This document shows, piece after piece, positions 28,749 through 37,878 of a stretch of DNA of 64,000 bases. How positions within the stretch are numbered: position 1 is the first letter of the stretch; the number at the start of each line of letters is the position of its first letter. This DNA comes from Idiomarina aquatica (GTDB lineage: Bacteria > Pseudomonadota > Gammaproteobacteria > Enterobacterales > Alteromonadaceae): contig NZ_PIPS01000001.1 in the NCBI RefSeq assembly GCF_003987185.1, forward strand, positions 1,054,001 to 1,118,000, in the 5' to 3' direction. Both the position numbers and the translations under genes were made by a program. A model generated the notes under the pieces. The model ran no database searches. It saw only the letters and a list, made by a program, of their open reading frames with translations, and had not been told where the DNA came from.

Positions 28749-29404
28749 TATGCCGGTACGTCTACTTCGTCGTCCAACGAGATGGGTTGCTCTGCCTTGT
28801 CTTTCAGCAAAGCGATGGTGTTATCAATGCCTCGGGCACGGATCACCGAAGAAATCTCACTTTGCTTGCTTTGCAACAGGCTCACACCTTCAACAATGAG
28901 GTCGTAGGCTTTCCAGGTCTCGCTTTCACTGTCATAACGTACCGCGAAATCAAGCCGTATGGGCGGTCGACCCTGTTCAATAACCCGTGTTTCGACACGT
29001 ACCGCGCGGTCATCCGGCGAAACGTTCTTCGGGTTAACGAACTCAACGTCGTGCTTTGACTCGTCATATTGTGTAAAAGCACGAGCATAGGTGGCAACAA
29101 TGTAATCTGTAAAAGCTTGGTAAAAAGCCTGCCGTTGCTCGCTGCTGGTGTCTTTAAAGTAACGGCCCAACACCTTTTTCGACGCATAAATGTTGTCGAC
29201 GTAAGGCATCAGCTCTTCTCTGACAACCGTTTTTAGATAGTTAGGGTCGTCATTAATCCGGTCGCGTTCCTCAGCAATACGAGCGAACGTCTTTTCAGCC
29301 ACCTGCTCCAGCAAACGGTATGGGTTATCGTCTTTAATCACTTGCGCCGACGCAGGGGCAGCGATCATCAGTAGACTCAGTGCCCAAAAAATTAATGCCT
29401 TCAT
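28748..29404 (-). CDS. mlaC: Periplasmic phospholipid carrier MlaC
   Basis: Soluble periplasmic protein that shuttles phospholipid between the outer-membrane MlaA complex and MlaFEDB. It has 218 residues with a cleavable signal (about 1-20, ending ASAQ). Typical segments are NPYRLLEQVAEKTFARI, VVREELMPYVDNIYASKKVLGRYF split across the first half, and KAYDLIVEGVSLLQSKQSEI near the end. It lies 15 bases after mlaD. Confidence 0.95.
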   Translation of the reverse strand: MKALIFWALSLLMIAAPASAQVIKDDNPYRLLEQVAEKTFARIAEERDRINDDPNYLKTVVREELMPYVDNIYASKKVLGRYFKDTSSEQRQAFYQAFTDYIVATYARAFTQYDESKHDVEFVNPKNVSPDDRAVRVETRVIEQGRPPIRLDFAVRYDSESETWKAYDLIVEGVSLLQSKQSEISSVIRARGIDNTIALLKDKAEQPISLDDEVDVPA

Positions 29405-29419
29405 GTTTATCTCCTTAAC

Positions 29420-29887
29420 TTAATCGTTACCCTGGCTGAACAGGAATTGCCCGATTAGCTGCTCAAGTACCAATGCTGACTTCGTGTCACTGATGGTATC
29501 GCCGTCTTCTAACATGCCCACGGTGTCATCAATAAAACCCGGTTGCAGACCAAGGTACTGTTCGCCCAGCAAGCCTGACGTTAGCACCGACAATGAGCTG
29601 GTTTCAGAGAACTGGTCGTAGTCCGCGCTGATTTCCATCTCTACTGTGGGTTCGTAATATTCACCGGTCAACGTGATGTTGCTTACGCGTCCGACAACAA
29701 CCCCGCCGACTTTTACCGGCGAGCGCACTTTGAGGCTGCCGATATTATCGAACTTTGCATAGAGCTTATACGTTTCGCCCGACGTTGCGGCACTGCCACT
29801 GGCAGCTCTAAGCGCGATAAAAAGTAAGGCAAGTACGCCAAGTACAACAAACAAGCCAACCCAAATCTGTGTTTTACGTGATTCCAT
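29420..29887 (-). CDS. mlaD: MCE-domain protein MlaD
   Basis: Single-pass inner-membrane protein with a periplasmic MCE domain that forms a hexameric ring for lipid transfer. It has 155 residues: membrane helix at about 8-28, MCE domain about 38-117 with YAKFDNIGSLKVRSPVKVGG, then a C-terminal tail ending in EQLIGQFLFSQ, which corresponds to the helical pore bundle. It lies five bases after mlaE. Confidence 0.95.
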   Translation of the reverse strand: MESRKTQIWVGLFVVLGVLALLFIALRAASGSAATSGETYKLYAKFDNIGSLKVRSPVKVGGVVVGRVSNITLTGEYYEPTVEMEISADYDQFSETSSLSVLTSGLLGEQYLGLQPGFIDDTVGMLEDGDTISDTKSALVLEQLIGQFLFSQGND

Positions 29888-29892
29888 GGTTT

Positions 29893-30672
29893 CTACCCAC
29901 CAAACATCAAAGCTGTAAGAATAAAATCAAGTCCGAGAACAGCCAGTGACGCCGTCACCACTGTCGAAGTCGTCGCTGTGCTAATACCTGCAGACGTTGG
30001 TACGGCACGATAACCTTTGTAAAGTGCGATCCAGGTCACTACAAATGCAAATACGATGGATTTAATAATGCCGTTCAATAAATCGTCGTACCAATCGACC
30101 GACGACTGCATCACCGACCAAAACGCCCCTTCATCAACACCCAGCCAGCCGGAACCCACCAGGTAACCGCCGTAGATGCCGACCGCAGAAAAAATCAACG
30201 CCAGTAATGGCATGCTGATAAAACCGGCCCAAAACCGTGGCGCCACCACCCGTCGTAGCGGGTCTACAGCCATCATCTCGAGGCTGGACAGCTGTTCGGT
30301 CGCCTTCATCAAACCAATTTCAGCGGTCAACGCCGAGCCCGCCCGACCGGCAAACAACAAGGCCGTCACGACGGGGCCTAACTCGCGCAGTAGCGACAGC
30401 GCCACCATCGGTCCGAGACTCTGCTCGGCACCATAGTCCACCAATATGGTATAGCCCTGCAGACCAAGCACCATGCCGATGAACAGACCGCTGACAATGA
30501 TGATAAGCAACGACAAGACGCCAACGACGTACATCTGTTTGATGAACAAAGGAAACGATTTGCGCGGGTTCGGCTTACCGATTATCGCACTGAGCAACAT
30601 CGCTAACGCATAACCAATCCCAGCGACTTGATTCAGTGACGTGTGCCCCACTCGGCGCAGCTGTTCGATCAT
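29893..30672 (-). CDS. mlaE: Phospholipid ABC transporter permease MlaE
   Basis: Membrane permease of the Mla system, 259 residues with about five to six spans. [22 protein letters not shown], the [27 protein letters not shown] stretch (EQ-loop type, split over residues about 90-118) and [17 protein letters not shown] are characteristic. Four-base overlap with mlaF. Confidence 0.95.
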   Translation of the reverse strand: MIEQLRRVGHTSLNQVAGIGYALAMLLSAIIGKPNPRKSFPLFIKQMYVVGVLSLLIIIVSGLFIGMVLGLQGYTILVDYGAEQSLGPMVALSLLRELGPVVTALLFAGRAGSALTAEIGLMKATEQLSSLEMMAVDPLRRVVAPRFWAGFISMPLLALIFSAVGIYGGYLVGSGWLGVDEGAFWSVMQSSVDWYDDLLNGIIKSIVFAFVVTWIALYKGYRAVPTSAGISTATTSTVVTASLAVLGLDFILTALMFGG

Positions 30673-31469
30673 CGCTGACCTCCTAATAAGTCACTGGCAA
30701 AGTCATCGTCAGAATAGTGGAATGCCACCGGACCATCGGCCTCACCGTGCAAGAACTGTTTAACCAATGCGGTGTCATCTTTTAACAATGCCTGCGGCTC
30801 ACCCTCTGCAACCACTCGTTTGTCCGCGATAATGTAGGCATAGTCGGCAATGCTCAGCACCTCATCGACGTCGTGTGTCACCACGATTGAGGTTAACCCA
30901 AGCGAATCATTTAACGACTTGATTAGCTTAACGATCACCCCCATCGAAATCGGGTCCTGCCCGGCGAACGGTTCATCGTACATGATCAGATCAGGATCCA
31001 GCGCAATGGCTCTTGCCAGCGCCGCACGCCGTGCCATACCGCCGGAAAGTTCCGCCGGCATCAAGTGTCGGGCGCCGCGCAAACCAACGGCTTCGAGCTT
31101 CATAATGACAATGCTGCGAATCAACCGTTCGGATAAGTTGGTGTGTTCTCGCAACGGAAACGCGACATTGTCGTAAACGCTCATATCGGTAAACAGGGCT
31201 CCACTCTGGAACAACATGCTCATCCGTTTGCGTAATTCATAAAGCGGTTTTCTTGCCAGTTGAGGCACTTCCACATCCGCCACCTTAATGCTTCCCGATG
31301 ACGGCTTTAGCTGCCCGCCAATGAGTCGCAACAAGGTTGTTTTACCGATGCCGCTCGGTCCCATTACCGCGACCGTTTTACCTTTCGGAACGGTTAACGA
31401 CAAGCCCTCATAAATGGAACGCTCGCCATGTGAAAAATGCACATTGTTCAGCTCGACAAAATTGCTCAC
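30669..31469 (-). CDS. mlaF: Phospholipid ABC transporter ATPase MlaF
   Basis: Cytoplasmic ATPase powering MlaFEDB. It has 266 residues. Walker A G37-P-S-G-I-G-K-T-T45, signature [14 protein letters not shown], Walker [15 protein letters not shown] and the switch histidine in VTHDVDE are all intact. It is the first structural gene of mlaFEDCB. The 88-base gap to the upstream tetR-type gene holds a 7-10-7 inverted repeat. Confidence 0.96.
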   Translation of the reverse strand: MSNFVELNNVHFSHGERSIYEGLSLTVPKGKTVAVMGPSGIGKTTLLRLIGGQLKPSSGSIKVADVEVPQLARKPLYELRKRMSMLFQSGALFTDMSVYDNVAFPLREHTNLSERLIRSIVIMKLEAVGLRGARHLMPAELSGGMARRAALARAIALDPDLIMYDEPFAGQDPISMGVIVKLIKSLNDSLGLTSIVVTHDVDEVLSIADYAYIIADKRVVAEGEPQALLKDDTALVKQFLHGEADGPVAFHYSDDDFASDLLGGQR

Positions 31470-31497
31470 TGTGCTTCCTGTGTTATCGTTTCTTTAA

Positions 31498-31521
31498 GCT
31501 TACGTAGTTTAGCGCGTAAGC
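31498..31521. repeat. Inverted repeat between tetR-type gene and mlaF (candidate operator)
   Basis: GCTTACG and CGTAAGC are perfect seven-base arms with a ten-base spacer, inside the 88-base gap, about 30 bases before mlaF. The spacing would put both arms on nearly the same face of the helix, so it could be bound by a dimer such as the adjacent TetR protein; an RNA hairpin is the alternative. No T-run follows on the minus strand. Confidence 0.45.
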
Positions 31522-31557
31522 GTCTAATCACTAACTGTAAAAATGTTGCAAAACATA

Positions 31558-32103
31558 TCAGTTAATCGAATCAACCAATGTCATCAATTTCTGCGCAAAC
31601 TGTTCGCGATCGGCCTGGCAATGCTGGCAAAGCTGCAGTTGCTCAAACAAACGGGCACCGTGCACAGAAAAGAATAACAATTCCGCCAACTGCGGATCAG
31701 GCGTATCATTTTTTATCGCGTCGAAGGTCTGCCGGACATGCTCTTGTAACGGCTCCAGCAGTTCTGGATTATTTGCCGCAACGGCCAACATACCGCTGCT
31801 CAATTGTGCACATTCAGCATCACTGTTTAATGAGGCTAATAGAATACTTTTTAGTTCACGGCGTGGATCGTTTTCGAGTTGCTCACGAAAGTGCGCACGC
31901 AAGGCATCGAATTGTTGCACCATACGCTCTAGCATAGCGGCTAACAGCGCGTTTTTATTGGCAAAGTGATACAGCAAACCGCCTTTACTGATACCGGTTT
32001 CCTGACACAGGGCATCAAACGTCAAATGCGCAGCCCCCTGCTCCGCAACCAGTTGTTCTGCCGCGTCTATAATTGCATCACGATTGCTTGGCCGACCCAC
32101 CAT
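31558..32103 (-). CDS. TetR/AcrR family transcriptional regulator
   Basis: Dimeric helix-turn-helix repressor type, 181 residues. The N-terminal DNA-binding domain (about 6-55) has RDAIIDAAEQLVAEQGAAHLTF, then GISKGGLLYHFANKNALLAAML, the classic TetR recognition helix. The all-helical C-terminal ligand domain contains two cysteines near residues 158-162 (LCQHC). The ligand is unknown. It lies upstream of mlaF on the same strand and is divergent from kdsD; in E. coli the comparable place holds yrbG, so this regulator is a lineage-specific addition that could control mla, itself, or kdsD. Confidence 0.88.
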   Translation of the reverse strand: MVGRPSNRDAIIDAAEQLVAEQGAAHLTFDALCQETGISKGGLLYHFANKNALLAAMLERMVQQFDALRAHFREQLENDPRRELKSILLASLNSDAECAQLSSGMLAVAANNPELLEPLQEHVRQTFDAIKNDTPDPQLAELLFFSVHGARLFEQLQLCQHCQADREQFAQKLMTLVDSIN

Positions 32104-32156
32104 TTACTGCTTCCCGGGGCTCATTTAGGGCCCACTTTATTAACCGTCCAGTTGGT

Positions 32157-32185
32157 ATAGTAATTAACTCTTAATAAAAAAGCAA
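32157..32185 (-). promoter_or_regulatory. Predicted promoter of the tetR-type gene (and mla)
   Basis: Minus-strand TTGCTT (32180-32185), 17-base spacer, TACTAT (32157-32162). The start would lie about 45-50 bases before the regulator's ATG. Confidence 0.4.
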
Positions 32186-32217
32186 TATTCTCTGCACCGT
32201 CACGGTAGGCATAGCCA

Positions 32218-32246
32218 TTGATAATGACGTATCATTAGCGCATAAA
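32218..32246 (+). promoter_or_regulatory. Predicted kdsD promoter
   Basis: TTGATA (32218-32223), 17 bases, CATAAA (32241-32246). The transcript would begin about 15 bases before the kdsD ATG. The inverted repeat at 32222-32237 fills the spacer. Confidence 0.45.
32222..32237. repeat. Inverted repeat inside the kdsD promoter (candidate operator)
   Basis: TAATGA-CGTA-TCATTA, perfect six-base arms with a four-base centre. It overlaps the -35 and fills most of the promoter spacer, a typical repressor position. The divergent TetR-type gene makes it a candidate site; this is inference. Confidence 0.45.
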
Positions 32247-32267
32247 CTGACAAGCTGGGAAGATTCT

Positions 32268-33245
32268 ATGAAGCAAGTCACACATGACTTTCGCCCGCTC
32301 GGCCACGATGTGCTGGAGATCGAGCAAAGCGCTATCGCAGGCCTCAAACAATACATCGACGAACAATTTAATCGCGCCTGTCAGATCATGTTCGATTGCA
32401 AAGGCCGGGTGATTGTCATCGGCATGGGTAAATCAGGCCACATCGGTGGAAAAATAGCCGCAACACTGGCTTCTACCGGCACGCCGGCATTCTTTGTCCA
32501 CCCGGGTGAAGCCAGCCATGGCGACCTCGGTATGGTAACCGACAACGACGTTGTTATTGCCATTTCCAACAGTGGTGAAACCTCAGAGGTTCTGAATATT
32601 CTACCGGTGATAAAACGATTAGGTGTGAAGCTGATCGCCATGACCGGCAACCCCGAGTCAACGTTGGCACGCCTTGCTGACGTGCATGTCTGCATTAAGG
32701 TAGAACAAGAAGCCTGCCCATTGGGTTTAGCGCCCACCGCCTCGACGACTGCCACCCTGGTTATGGGGGATGCGTTAGCCGTGGCTCTGTTGAAAACCCG
32801 GGGCTTTACCGCCGACGACTTTGCCTTGTCTCATCCCGGCGGTTCACTGGGTAAGCGTTTGCTGCTGCGCCTGCAGGACATTATGCACACCGGTGATCGC
32901 GTGCCGGTAACCGAACAAACGGCGCTCATCAGTGAAGCCTTATTAGAAATGTCGCGCAAAGGCCTGGGCATGACCGCAATTGTCGATGACAACAAGCGCC
33001 TGGCGGGCATTTTCACGGATGGTGACTTACGCCGCATTCTCGACAATCGTATCGATGTTCACAGCACCGGTATCCATGAGGTTATGACACGTTCCTGCAT
33101 TACCGCGAACGCCGATATGCTGGCTGCGCAAGCGCTAAAAATTATGCAGGATCGCAAAATTAACGGTCTTATCATTGTTGACGAGGATGGCCGTCCCGTT
33201 GGCGCAATGAACATGCATGACCTGCTACAAGCTGGCGTTGTCTGA
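32268..33245 (+). CDS. kdsD: D-arabinose 5-phosphate isomerase KdsD
   Basis: Converts ribulose 5-phosphate to arabinose 5-phosphate, the first step of Kdo synthesis for LPS. It has 325 residues: an SIS domain (about 35-190) with IGMGKSGHIGGKIAATLASTG broken around residues 46-65, the segment HPGEASHGDLGM and SNSGETSE, followed by a pair of CBS domains (about 205-325). It is the first gene of the kds-lpt-rpoN run; GGGAAG lies before the ATG. The short gap to kdsC suggests co-transcription. Confidence 0.96.
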   Translation: MKQVTHDFRPLGHDVLEIEQSAIAGLKQYIDEQFNRACQIMFDCKGRVIVIGMGKSGHIGGKIAATLASTGTPAFFVHPGEASHGDLGMVTDNDVVIAISNSGETSEVLNILPVIKRLGVKLIAMTGNPESTLARLADVHVCIKVEQEACPLGLAPTASTTATLVMGDALAVALLKTRGFTADDFALSHPGGSLGKRLLLRLQDIMHTGDRVPVTEQTALISEALLEMSRKGLGMTAIVDDNKRLAGIFTDGDLRRILDNRIDVHSTGIHEVMTRSCITANADMLAAQALKIMQDRKINGLIIVDEDGRPVGAMNMHDLLQAGVV

Positions 33246-33256
33246 GGAGATAATCA

Positions 33257-33811
33257 ATGGAGATGATTAATACCTGGTATGGCGATATCGAGCAGGCGCT
33301 GCTGAAGAAGTTTCAACAGGTACGTTTACTGGTGCTCGACGTGGATGGGGTATTTTCGGACGGCCGTATTTATTTAGGTAACGACGGTGAAGAGCTGAAA
33401 GCCTTTCATACCCGTGACGGTTTTGGCATGAAGGCACTGGTTAACGCCGGCTTTACCACGGCCGTGATTACCGGCCGTCAGTCTGCTATCGTCGAACGCA
33501 GAATGAAGCACCTGGACGTGGGTCATATTTTTCAGGGACAATCCGACAAAACCGTCGCTTATCAGCAATTGCTTGAGCAACTCGATGTGACCCCCGAGCA
33601 GGTCGCTTACATCGGCGATGATGTTCCGGATCTGGCATTAATTCAACGTTCCGGACTGGGTATCGCCGTTCATGATGCGCACCCGGCCGTGCAACAAGGC
33701 GCTGATTATATTACCCGGTGCGCGGGCGGCCACGGTGCTGTTCGCGAAGTCTGTGACTTATTACTGTTGGCCAGTGGCCAGCTTCGCAGTGCTGAGGGGA
33801 TCAGTCTGTGA
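33257..33811 (+). CDS. kdsC: 3-deoxy-D-manno-octulosonate 8-phosphate phosphatase KdsC
   Basis: HAD-superfamily phosphatase removing the phosphate from Kdo-8-phosphate. It has 184 residues. Motif I is D28-V-D30-G with the following VFSDGRIY loop typical of KdsC; motif II is in VITGRQS; motif IV is in YIGDDVPDL. There is no cap domain, as expected for the tetrameric C0 subfamily. It overlaps lptC by four bases. Confidence 0.96.
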   Translation: MEMINTWYGDIEQALLKKFQQVRLLVLDVDGVFSDGRIYLGNDGEELKAFHTRDGFGMKALVNAGFTTAVITGRQSAIVERRMKHLDVGHIFQGQSDKTVAYQQLLEQLDVTPEQVAYIGDDVPDLALIQRSGLGIAVHDAHPAVQQGADYITRCAGGHGAVREVCDLLLLASGQLRSAEGISL

Positions 33812-34368
33812 GTCGTCGCATCACCTTCATTCTGCTACTGCTGTTCGGGGCTGGACTGTTACTGGTCTGGCGCCCTTTTATCGACGAAGGTGAAGATACT
33901 GCCCAACAACGTTCACAAATCATGAAGCCCGATTTCACCGCTCGGGGGCTGGAAACCCGATTATTTGAGTCGGAAGGAAACCTGGCACATCAGCTTAAAG
34001 CGGATGCCATGGCACACTACCTGCAAATCGGGCTGACAGAGTTAACCCAGCCGGTTTATTCGGTGTATACCGAGGACAATCAGGCGACCTGGCAAATCAG
34101 TGCTGAACAAGGCACTTTTTATGACGACCAAACGCTGATCCTGGAGCGTGGTGTTGAAATAAAGTCGCTTCAGCCTGATACTGCTATACAAAGGGTTGTG
34201 ACGGAATATCTGGTCATTGATATGGCCGCTGAAACAATGCGCACTGACTATCCAGTTACCCTGTTTGGGCCACAACTTACGATTCAGGGCGATGGTCTGA
34301 AAGCTGACTTATACGCCGAAAAAATGGAGCTAAACCGACATGTTAAGACCGTATTTGAGCCTCGCTAG
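33808..34368 (+). CDS. lptC: LPS export bitopic protein LptC
   Basis: Inner-membrane-anchored periplasmic component of the Lpt bridge that receives LPS from LptB2FG and passes it to LptA. It has 186 residues: an N-terminal membrane helix (about 3-22) and a beta-jellyroll periplasmic domain with PDFTARGLETRLFESEG and LFGPQLTIQGDGLKADL. The start is GTG at 33808 within the end of kdsC. It overlaps lptA by 29 bases. Confidence 0.93.
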   Translation: MSRRITFILLLLFGAGLLLVWRPFIDEGEDTAQQRSQIMKPDFTARGLETRLFESEGNLAHQLKADAMAHYLQIGLTELTQPVYSVYTEDNQATWQISAEQGTFYDDQTLILERGVEIKSLQPDTAIQRVVTEYLVIDMAAETMRTDYPVTLFGPQLTIQGDGLKADLYAEKMELNRHVKTVFEPR

Positions 34369-34870
34369 TGGCGTTATGCTGCTCGTCAGTGCGAACGTTT
34401 ATGCGCAAGGCGAAGCGGACTTCTCGAAAGCCATTGAATTAACCGCCGGGCATGAAGAACTGGATATCAAAAACAACCGGCTACTGCTGACCGATAATGT
34501 TACCGTCAAACAGGGCACGTTGGAAATTAAGGCCGATCGTGTCGAAGCTCTGCGAAATGCGGATCAACAGGCGGACACCTTTATCGCGGAAGGAAATCCA
34601 GCGACCTATACTCAACAACTGGACGACGGTTCCACCATCAGTGCACAGGCCGACCGTATTACCTACTATCAGGCACGTGAAGTGCTGGAACTGGTGGGGA
34701 ATGCTCAAGTCTCGCAGGGCTCCAGCCGTTCGAGTGCGCAAATTATTACCTATGACCTGGCTCAGCAGACCGTTTCAGCCAGTGGCGAAGGTTCTGAAAA
34801 CAACCGGGTAACCACCATATTCACACCGCCGAAAAAGAAAAAAGACGATAAAAACGGGAGCAACAACTGA
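34340..34870 (+). CDS. lptA: LPS transport periplasmic protein LptA
   Basis: Periplasmic beta-jellyroll protein that polymerises into the LPS bridge between LptC and LptD. It has 176 residues with a signal peptide (about 1-22, ending NVYAQ). The OstA-like domain has [21 protein letters not shown] (about 40-60), [19 protein letters not shown] and [14 protein letters not shown]. The C-terminus is a lysine/aspartate-rich tail. Its start lies inside lptC; lptB follows four bases later. Confidence 0.94.
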   Translation: MLRPYLSLASGVMLLVSANVYAQGEADFSKAIELTAGHEELDIKNNRLLLTDNVTVKQGTLEIKADRVEALRNADQQADTFIAEGNPATYTQQLDDGSTISAQADRITYYQAREVLELVGNAQVSQGSSRSSAQIITYDLAQQTVSASGEGSENNRVTTIFTPPKKKKDDKNGSNN

Positions 34871-34874
34871 GTTC

Positions 34875-35600
34875 ATGGCTACTTTATCCGTTCGTCATTT
34901 AGCAAAGAGTTACAAACGCCGGCAAGTGGTTAAGGACGTGAGTCTGGAAGTCAGCCAGGGGCAAATCATTGGGCTGCTGGGCCCGAACGGTGCCGGTAAA
35001 ACCACGACCTTTTACATGATCGTAGGCTTGGTGAACAGCGACAAAGGACAGATTTATCTGGATGACACCGACTTAACCCTGCTGCCTATGCACGAGCGAG
35101 CGCGACGTGGCATCGGTTATTTGCCGCAGGAGTCATCGATTTTCCGGAAACTGACCGTGCGCGACAATCTGATGGCAATCCTGGAAACTCGCAAAAACCT
35201 CACCGCAGTAGAGCGCGAAGAAAAGGTTGATGCACTGTTAGAAGAGTTTCACATCGGCCACATCGCCAATAGCCTCGGCATGAGCCTTTCCGGCGGCGAA
35301 CGCCGCCGCGTTGAAATCGCCCGCGCATTGGCGGCGGACCCGACCTTTATTCTGCTTGATGAACCGTTTGCCGGGGTGGACCCGATTTCTGTACTCGATA
35401 TCAAGAAAATTATCGAGCACCTTAAACAACGTGGCATTGGTGTTTTGATCACCGATCATAATGTACGTGAGACCTTGTCAGTATGTGAGCATGCTTATAT
35501 TGTCAGTCACGGACAATTGATTGCCAGCGGTGATGCTGAGAGTATATTATCAAATCAACAGGTTAAGGATGTTTACCTCGGTGAGCAGTTCACACTGTAA
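34875..35600 (+). CDS. lptB: LPS export ABC transporter ATPase LptB
   Basis: Cytoplasmic ATPase of LptB2FG, which extracts LPS from the inner membrane. It has 241 residues. Walker [10 protein letters not shown] is at about residues 36-44, [14 protein letters not shown] is the family Q-loop region, signature [15 protein letters not shown], Walker [14 protein letters not shown] and switch histidine in ITDHNVRE are complete. It precedes rpoN by 31 bases, as in E. coli. Confidence 0.97.
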   Translation: MATLSVRHLAKSYKRRQVVKDVSLEVSQGQIIGLLGPNGAGKTTTFYMIVGLVNSDKGQIYLDDTDLTLLPMHERARRGIGYLPQESSIFRKLTVRDNLMAILETRKNLTAVEREEKVDALLEEFHIGHIANSLGMSLSGGERRRVEIARALAADPTFILLDEPFAGVDPISVLDIKKIIEHLKQRGIGVLITDHNVRETLSVCEHAYIVSHGQLIASGDAESILSNQQVKDVYLGEQFTL

Positions 35601-35631
35601 GCAGCATAGCGTGAAGCCGGGAGTCAGATAA

Positions 35632-37089
35632 ATGCGACAAAGCCTTCAGTTAAAAATCGGTCAGCAGCTGACCATGACACCACAACTACAGCAAGCCATT
35701 CGCCTGCTGCAGTTGTCGTCGTTGGATCTACAGGCTGAAATTCAGGAGGCACTGGACAACAACCCGCTGCTTGAAGTTGACGGTGACCATCAGGACGTCG
35801 AGGGTGAAGCACCAGAAACCTCTAATCATCGTGATGACAGCCATCAGGAAACCTCTGATGTGCTGAAAAAAGATCAACTCCCTGATGAGCTCCCGGTCGA
35901 CAGCAGCTGGGATGATACCTATACCTCATCCACTCCGACATCGGTTACCAGCCCTAACGGTAAAAGCTATGACGGCGAGATGGATGTCTATCAGGGCGAA
36001 ACCAGTGAGTCACTGCAGGATCACCTGTTGTGGCAAATGCAACTGTCGCATTTTTCCGATGAGGACACTGAAATAGCCGAAGCCATTATCGAGTCGATTG
36101 ATGATAATGGCTACCTGACTTCCTCCGTTGACGACATCGTTGCCGCGTTACAGCACCTGGACGTTGGTGAAGACGAAGTGCTGATGGTGCTGAAGCGTAT
36201 TCAACATTTTGATCCCGTTGGTGTTGGTGCCCGCGATGTCGCCGAGTGTCTGAGCATTCAGTTACGTCAACAAGTAGAAGACTCACCACTCAAAGAACAG
36301 GCGCTGGAGCTTGTACAGCAACACATGGACCTGCTCGGTAGCCGCGATTACCGCACCATCCTGCGCAAAATGCGCTTATCCGAAGGGCAACTGAAAGAGA
36401 TTATGCAATTAATTCAGCAATTGCATCCTCACCCCGGTGAACAAATTGCGCAGAAGCCGGTTGAATACGTCATACCCGACGTTTCAGTGGTAAAAAAACA
36501 AGGGCGCTGGGTGGTCGAATTGAATCCCGACAGCGTACCCAAATTAAAAGTGAACGAAGAATATGCGGCCTTAAGTAAAGCCGCAAAATCCGCAGCAGAC
36601 AGTCAATATATAAAATCGCACACGCAGGAAGCGCGCTGGTTCATTAAAAGTTTGGAAAGTCGTAATGAGACCTTGTTAAAGGTTGCACACTGCATTGTTC
36701 ACCGCCAACAAGGCTTTTTTGAACACGGTGAAGAGGCTATGAAGCCGATGGTACTCAACGACATCGCCGAAGCCGTCGATATGCATGAAAGCACCATTTC
36801 ACGGGTCACTACGCAGAAATATCTACACTGCCCACGGGGCGTGTTTGAACTCAAATACTTTTTCTCCAGTCATGTCAATACAGAAGCAGGAGGTGAGTGT
36901 TCAAGTACCGCTATTCGTGCTTTAATTAAGAAGTTAGTGGCGGCGGAAAACCGCGCTAAACCATTGAGTGACAGCAAAATTGCTGAACTCATAGCAGACC
37001 AGGGAATCCAAGTAGCAAGGAGGACAATTGCGAAGTATCGGGAGTCGTTAAACATTCCGTCCTCGAGCCAACGCAAGAGTCTGCTTTAA
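35632..37089 (+). CDS. rpoN: RNA polymerase sigma-54 factor RpoN
   Basis: Alternative sigma factor that needs AAA+ enhancer-binding activators. It has 485 residues. Region I (about 1-50) is glutamine/leucine-rich: [20 protein letters not shown]. Region II is acidic (about 50-120). Region III contains the core-binding domain, the helix-turn-helix near [21 protein letters not shown] and, at 462-470, the RpoN box ARRTIAKYR. It is followed by hpf and the PTS-Ntr genes, the conserved rpoN cluster. Confidence 0.97.
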   Translation: MRQSLQLKIGQQLTMTPQLQQAIRLLQLSSLDLQAEIQEALDNNPLLEVDGDHQDVEGEAPETSNHRDDSHQETSDVLKKDQLPDELPVDSSWDDTYTSSTPTSVTSPNGKSYDGEMDVYQGETSESLQDHLLWQMQLSHFSDEDTEIAEAIIESIDDNGYLTSSVDDIVAALQHLDVGEDEVLMVLKRIQHFDPVGVGARDVAECLSIQLRQQVEDSPLKEQALELVQQHMDLLGSRDYRTILRKMRLSEGQLKEIMQLIQQLHPHPGEQIAQKPVEYVIPDVSVVKKQGRWVVELNPDSVPKLKVNEEYAALSKAAKSAADSQYIKSHTQEARWFIKSLESRNETLLKVAHCIVHRQQGFFEHGEEAMKPMVLNDIAEAVDMHESTISRVTTQKYLHCPRGVFELKYFFSSHVNTEAGGECSSTAIRALIKKLVAAENRAKPLSDSKIAELIADQGIQVARRTIAKYRESLNIPSSSQRKSLL

Positions 37090-37117
37090 TCGTGATAGAA
37101 ACAAGAAGGAAGACGTT

Positions 37118-37405
37118 ATGCAAATTAATTTGACCGGTCATCACATCGATATTACCGACGCACTGCGTGACTATGTAGACACTAAGTTCGCTAAACTTGA
37201 GCGACACTTTGACCACATCAACAATGTTCACGTCATCCTTAAAGTAGAAAAAACGGCACAAATCGCGGAAGCCAACCTGCACGTTAATGGCGGCGAAATT
37301 TTTGCCGATGCCCAACACGACGATATGTATGCGGCCATCGATGGTTTAATTGATAAACTCGATCGGCAAGTTATTAAACACAAAGAGAAAATGAAAAAGC
37401 ATTAA
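37118..37405 (+). CDS. hpf: Ribosome hibernation promoting factor, short form
   Basis: Small ribosome-binding protein that helps form inactive 100S dimers in stationary phase. It has 95 residues, the short HPF type without the C-terminal dimerisation domain. The features are INLTGHHIDITDALRDYV at the N-terminus, HVILKVEK, and the DDMYAAIDGLIDKLDRQV helix near the end. AGGAAG lies before the ATG. It is directly downstream of rpoN and upstream of ptsN. Confidence 0.96.
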   Translation: MQINLTGHHIDITDALRDYVDTKFAKLERHFDHINNVHVILKVEKTAQIAEANLHVNGGEIFADAQHDDMYAAIDGLIDKLDRQVIKHKEKMKKH

Positions 37406-37407
37406 TC

Positions 37408-37878
37408 ATGCAACTGTCTGAACTGTTAAGCCCCGACTGCACCAAGTGTGCAGTCGAGGGCGCAAGTAAAAAACGGCTATTAGAAACCATTAGCCAAATT
37501 GCGGCTCCCAAGCTGGTCGGCATTACCCGCCATGATATTTTTGAGAGCCTGTTAAATCGCGAACGTTTAGGCAGTACCGGTATTGGCCTTGGTATTGCGA
37601 TTCCACATGGTCGCTTACCCAATGCAACTCAGCCTGTGGCGGTGTTGATAACGCTTGCCGAGCCGATTGAGTTTGACGCCATAGATAACCAGCCCGTAGA
37701 CATTATTTTTGCCCTGCTGGTACCCGAATCTGAACACGAAAATCATCTGCAAACGCTGGCCACCGTAGCACGCCGCATGAATGATAAAGTGTGTACCCGT
37801 GCACTGCGAGCGGCACATAGTGACCAGGATCTTTACGACATTTTTGTTAATGAGGACAGTGACGGATCATGCAGTTAA
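37408..37878 (+). CDS. ptsN: Nitrogen PTS enzyme IIA(Ntr)
   Basis: Phosphoacceptor of the nitrogen phosphotransferase system, a regulatory cascade linking nitrogen/carbon state and potassium control. It has 156 residues. The phosphorylated histidine is H67 in GLGIAIPHGRL. LLNRERLGSTGIG precedes it and the FALLVPESEHENHLQTLA stretch follows. It starts two bases after hpf and overlaps rapZ by ten bases. Confidence 0.96.
   Translation: MQLSELLSPDCTKCAVEGASKKRLLETISQIAAPKLVGITRHDIFESLLNRERLGSTGIGLGIAIPHGRLPNATQPVAVLITLAEPIEFDAIDNQPVDIIFALLVPESEHENHLQTLATVARRMNDKVCTRALRAAHSDQDLYDIFVNEDSDGSCS

Noticed and set aside
32104-32160. ACCAACTGGACGGT-like TetR operator near the regulator's start
   Set aside because: Only four of seven positions per arm are symmetric, so it is weaker than the two perfect inverted repeats reported.
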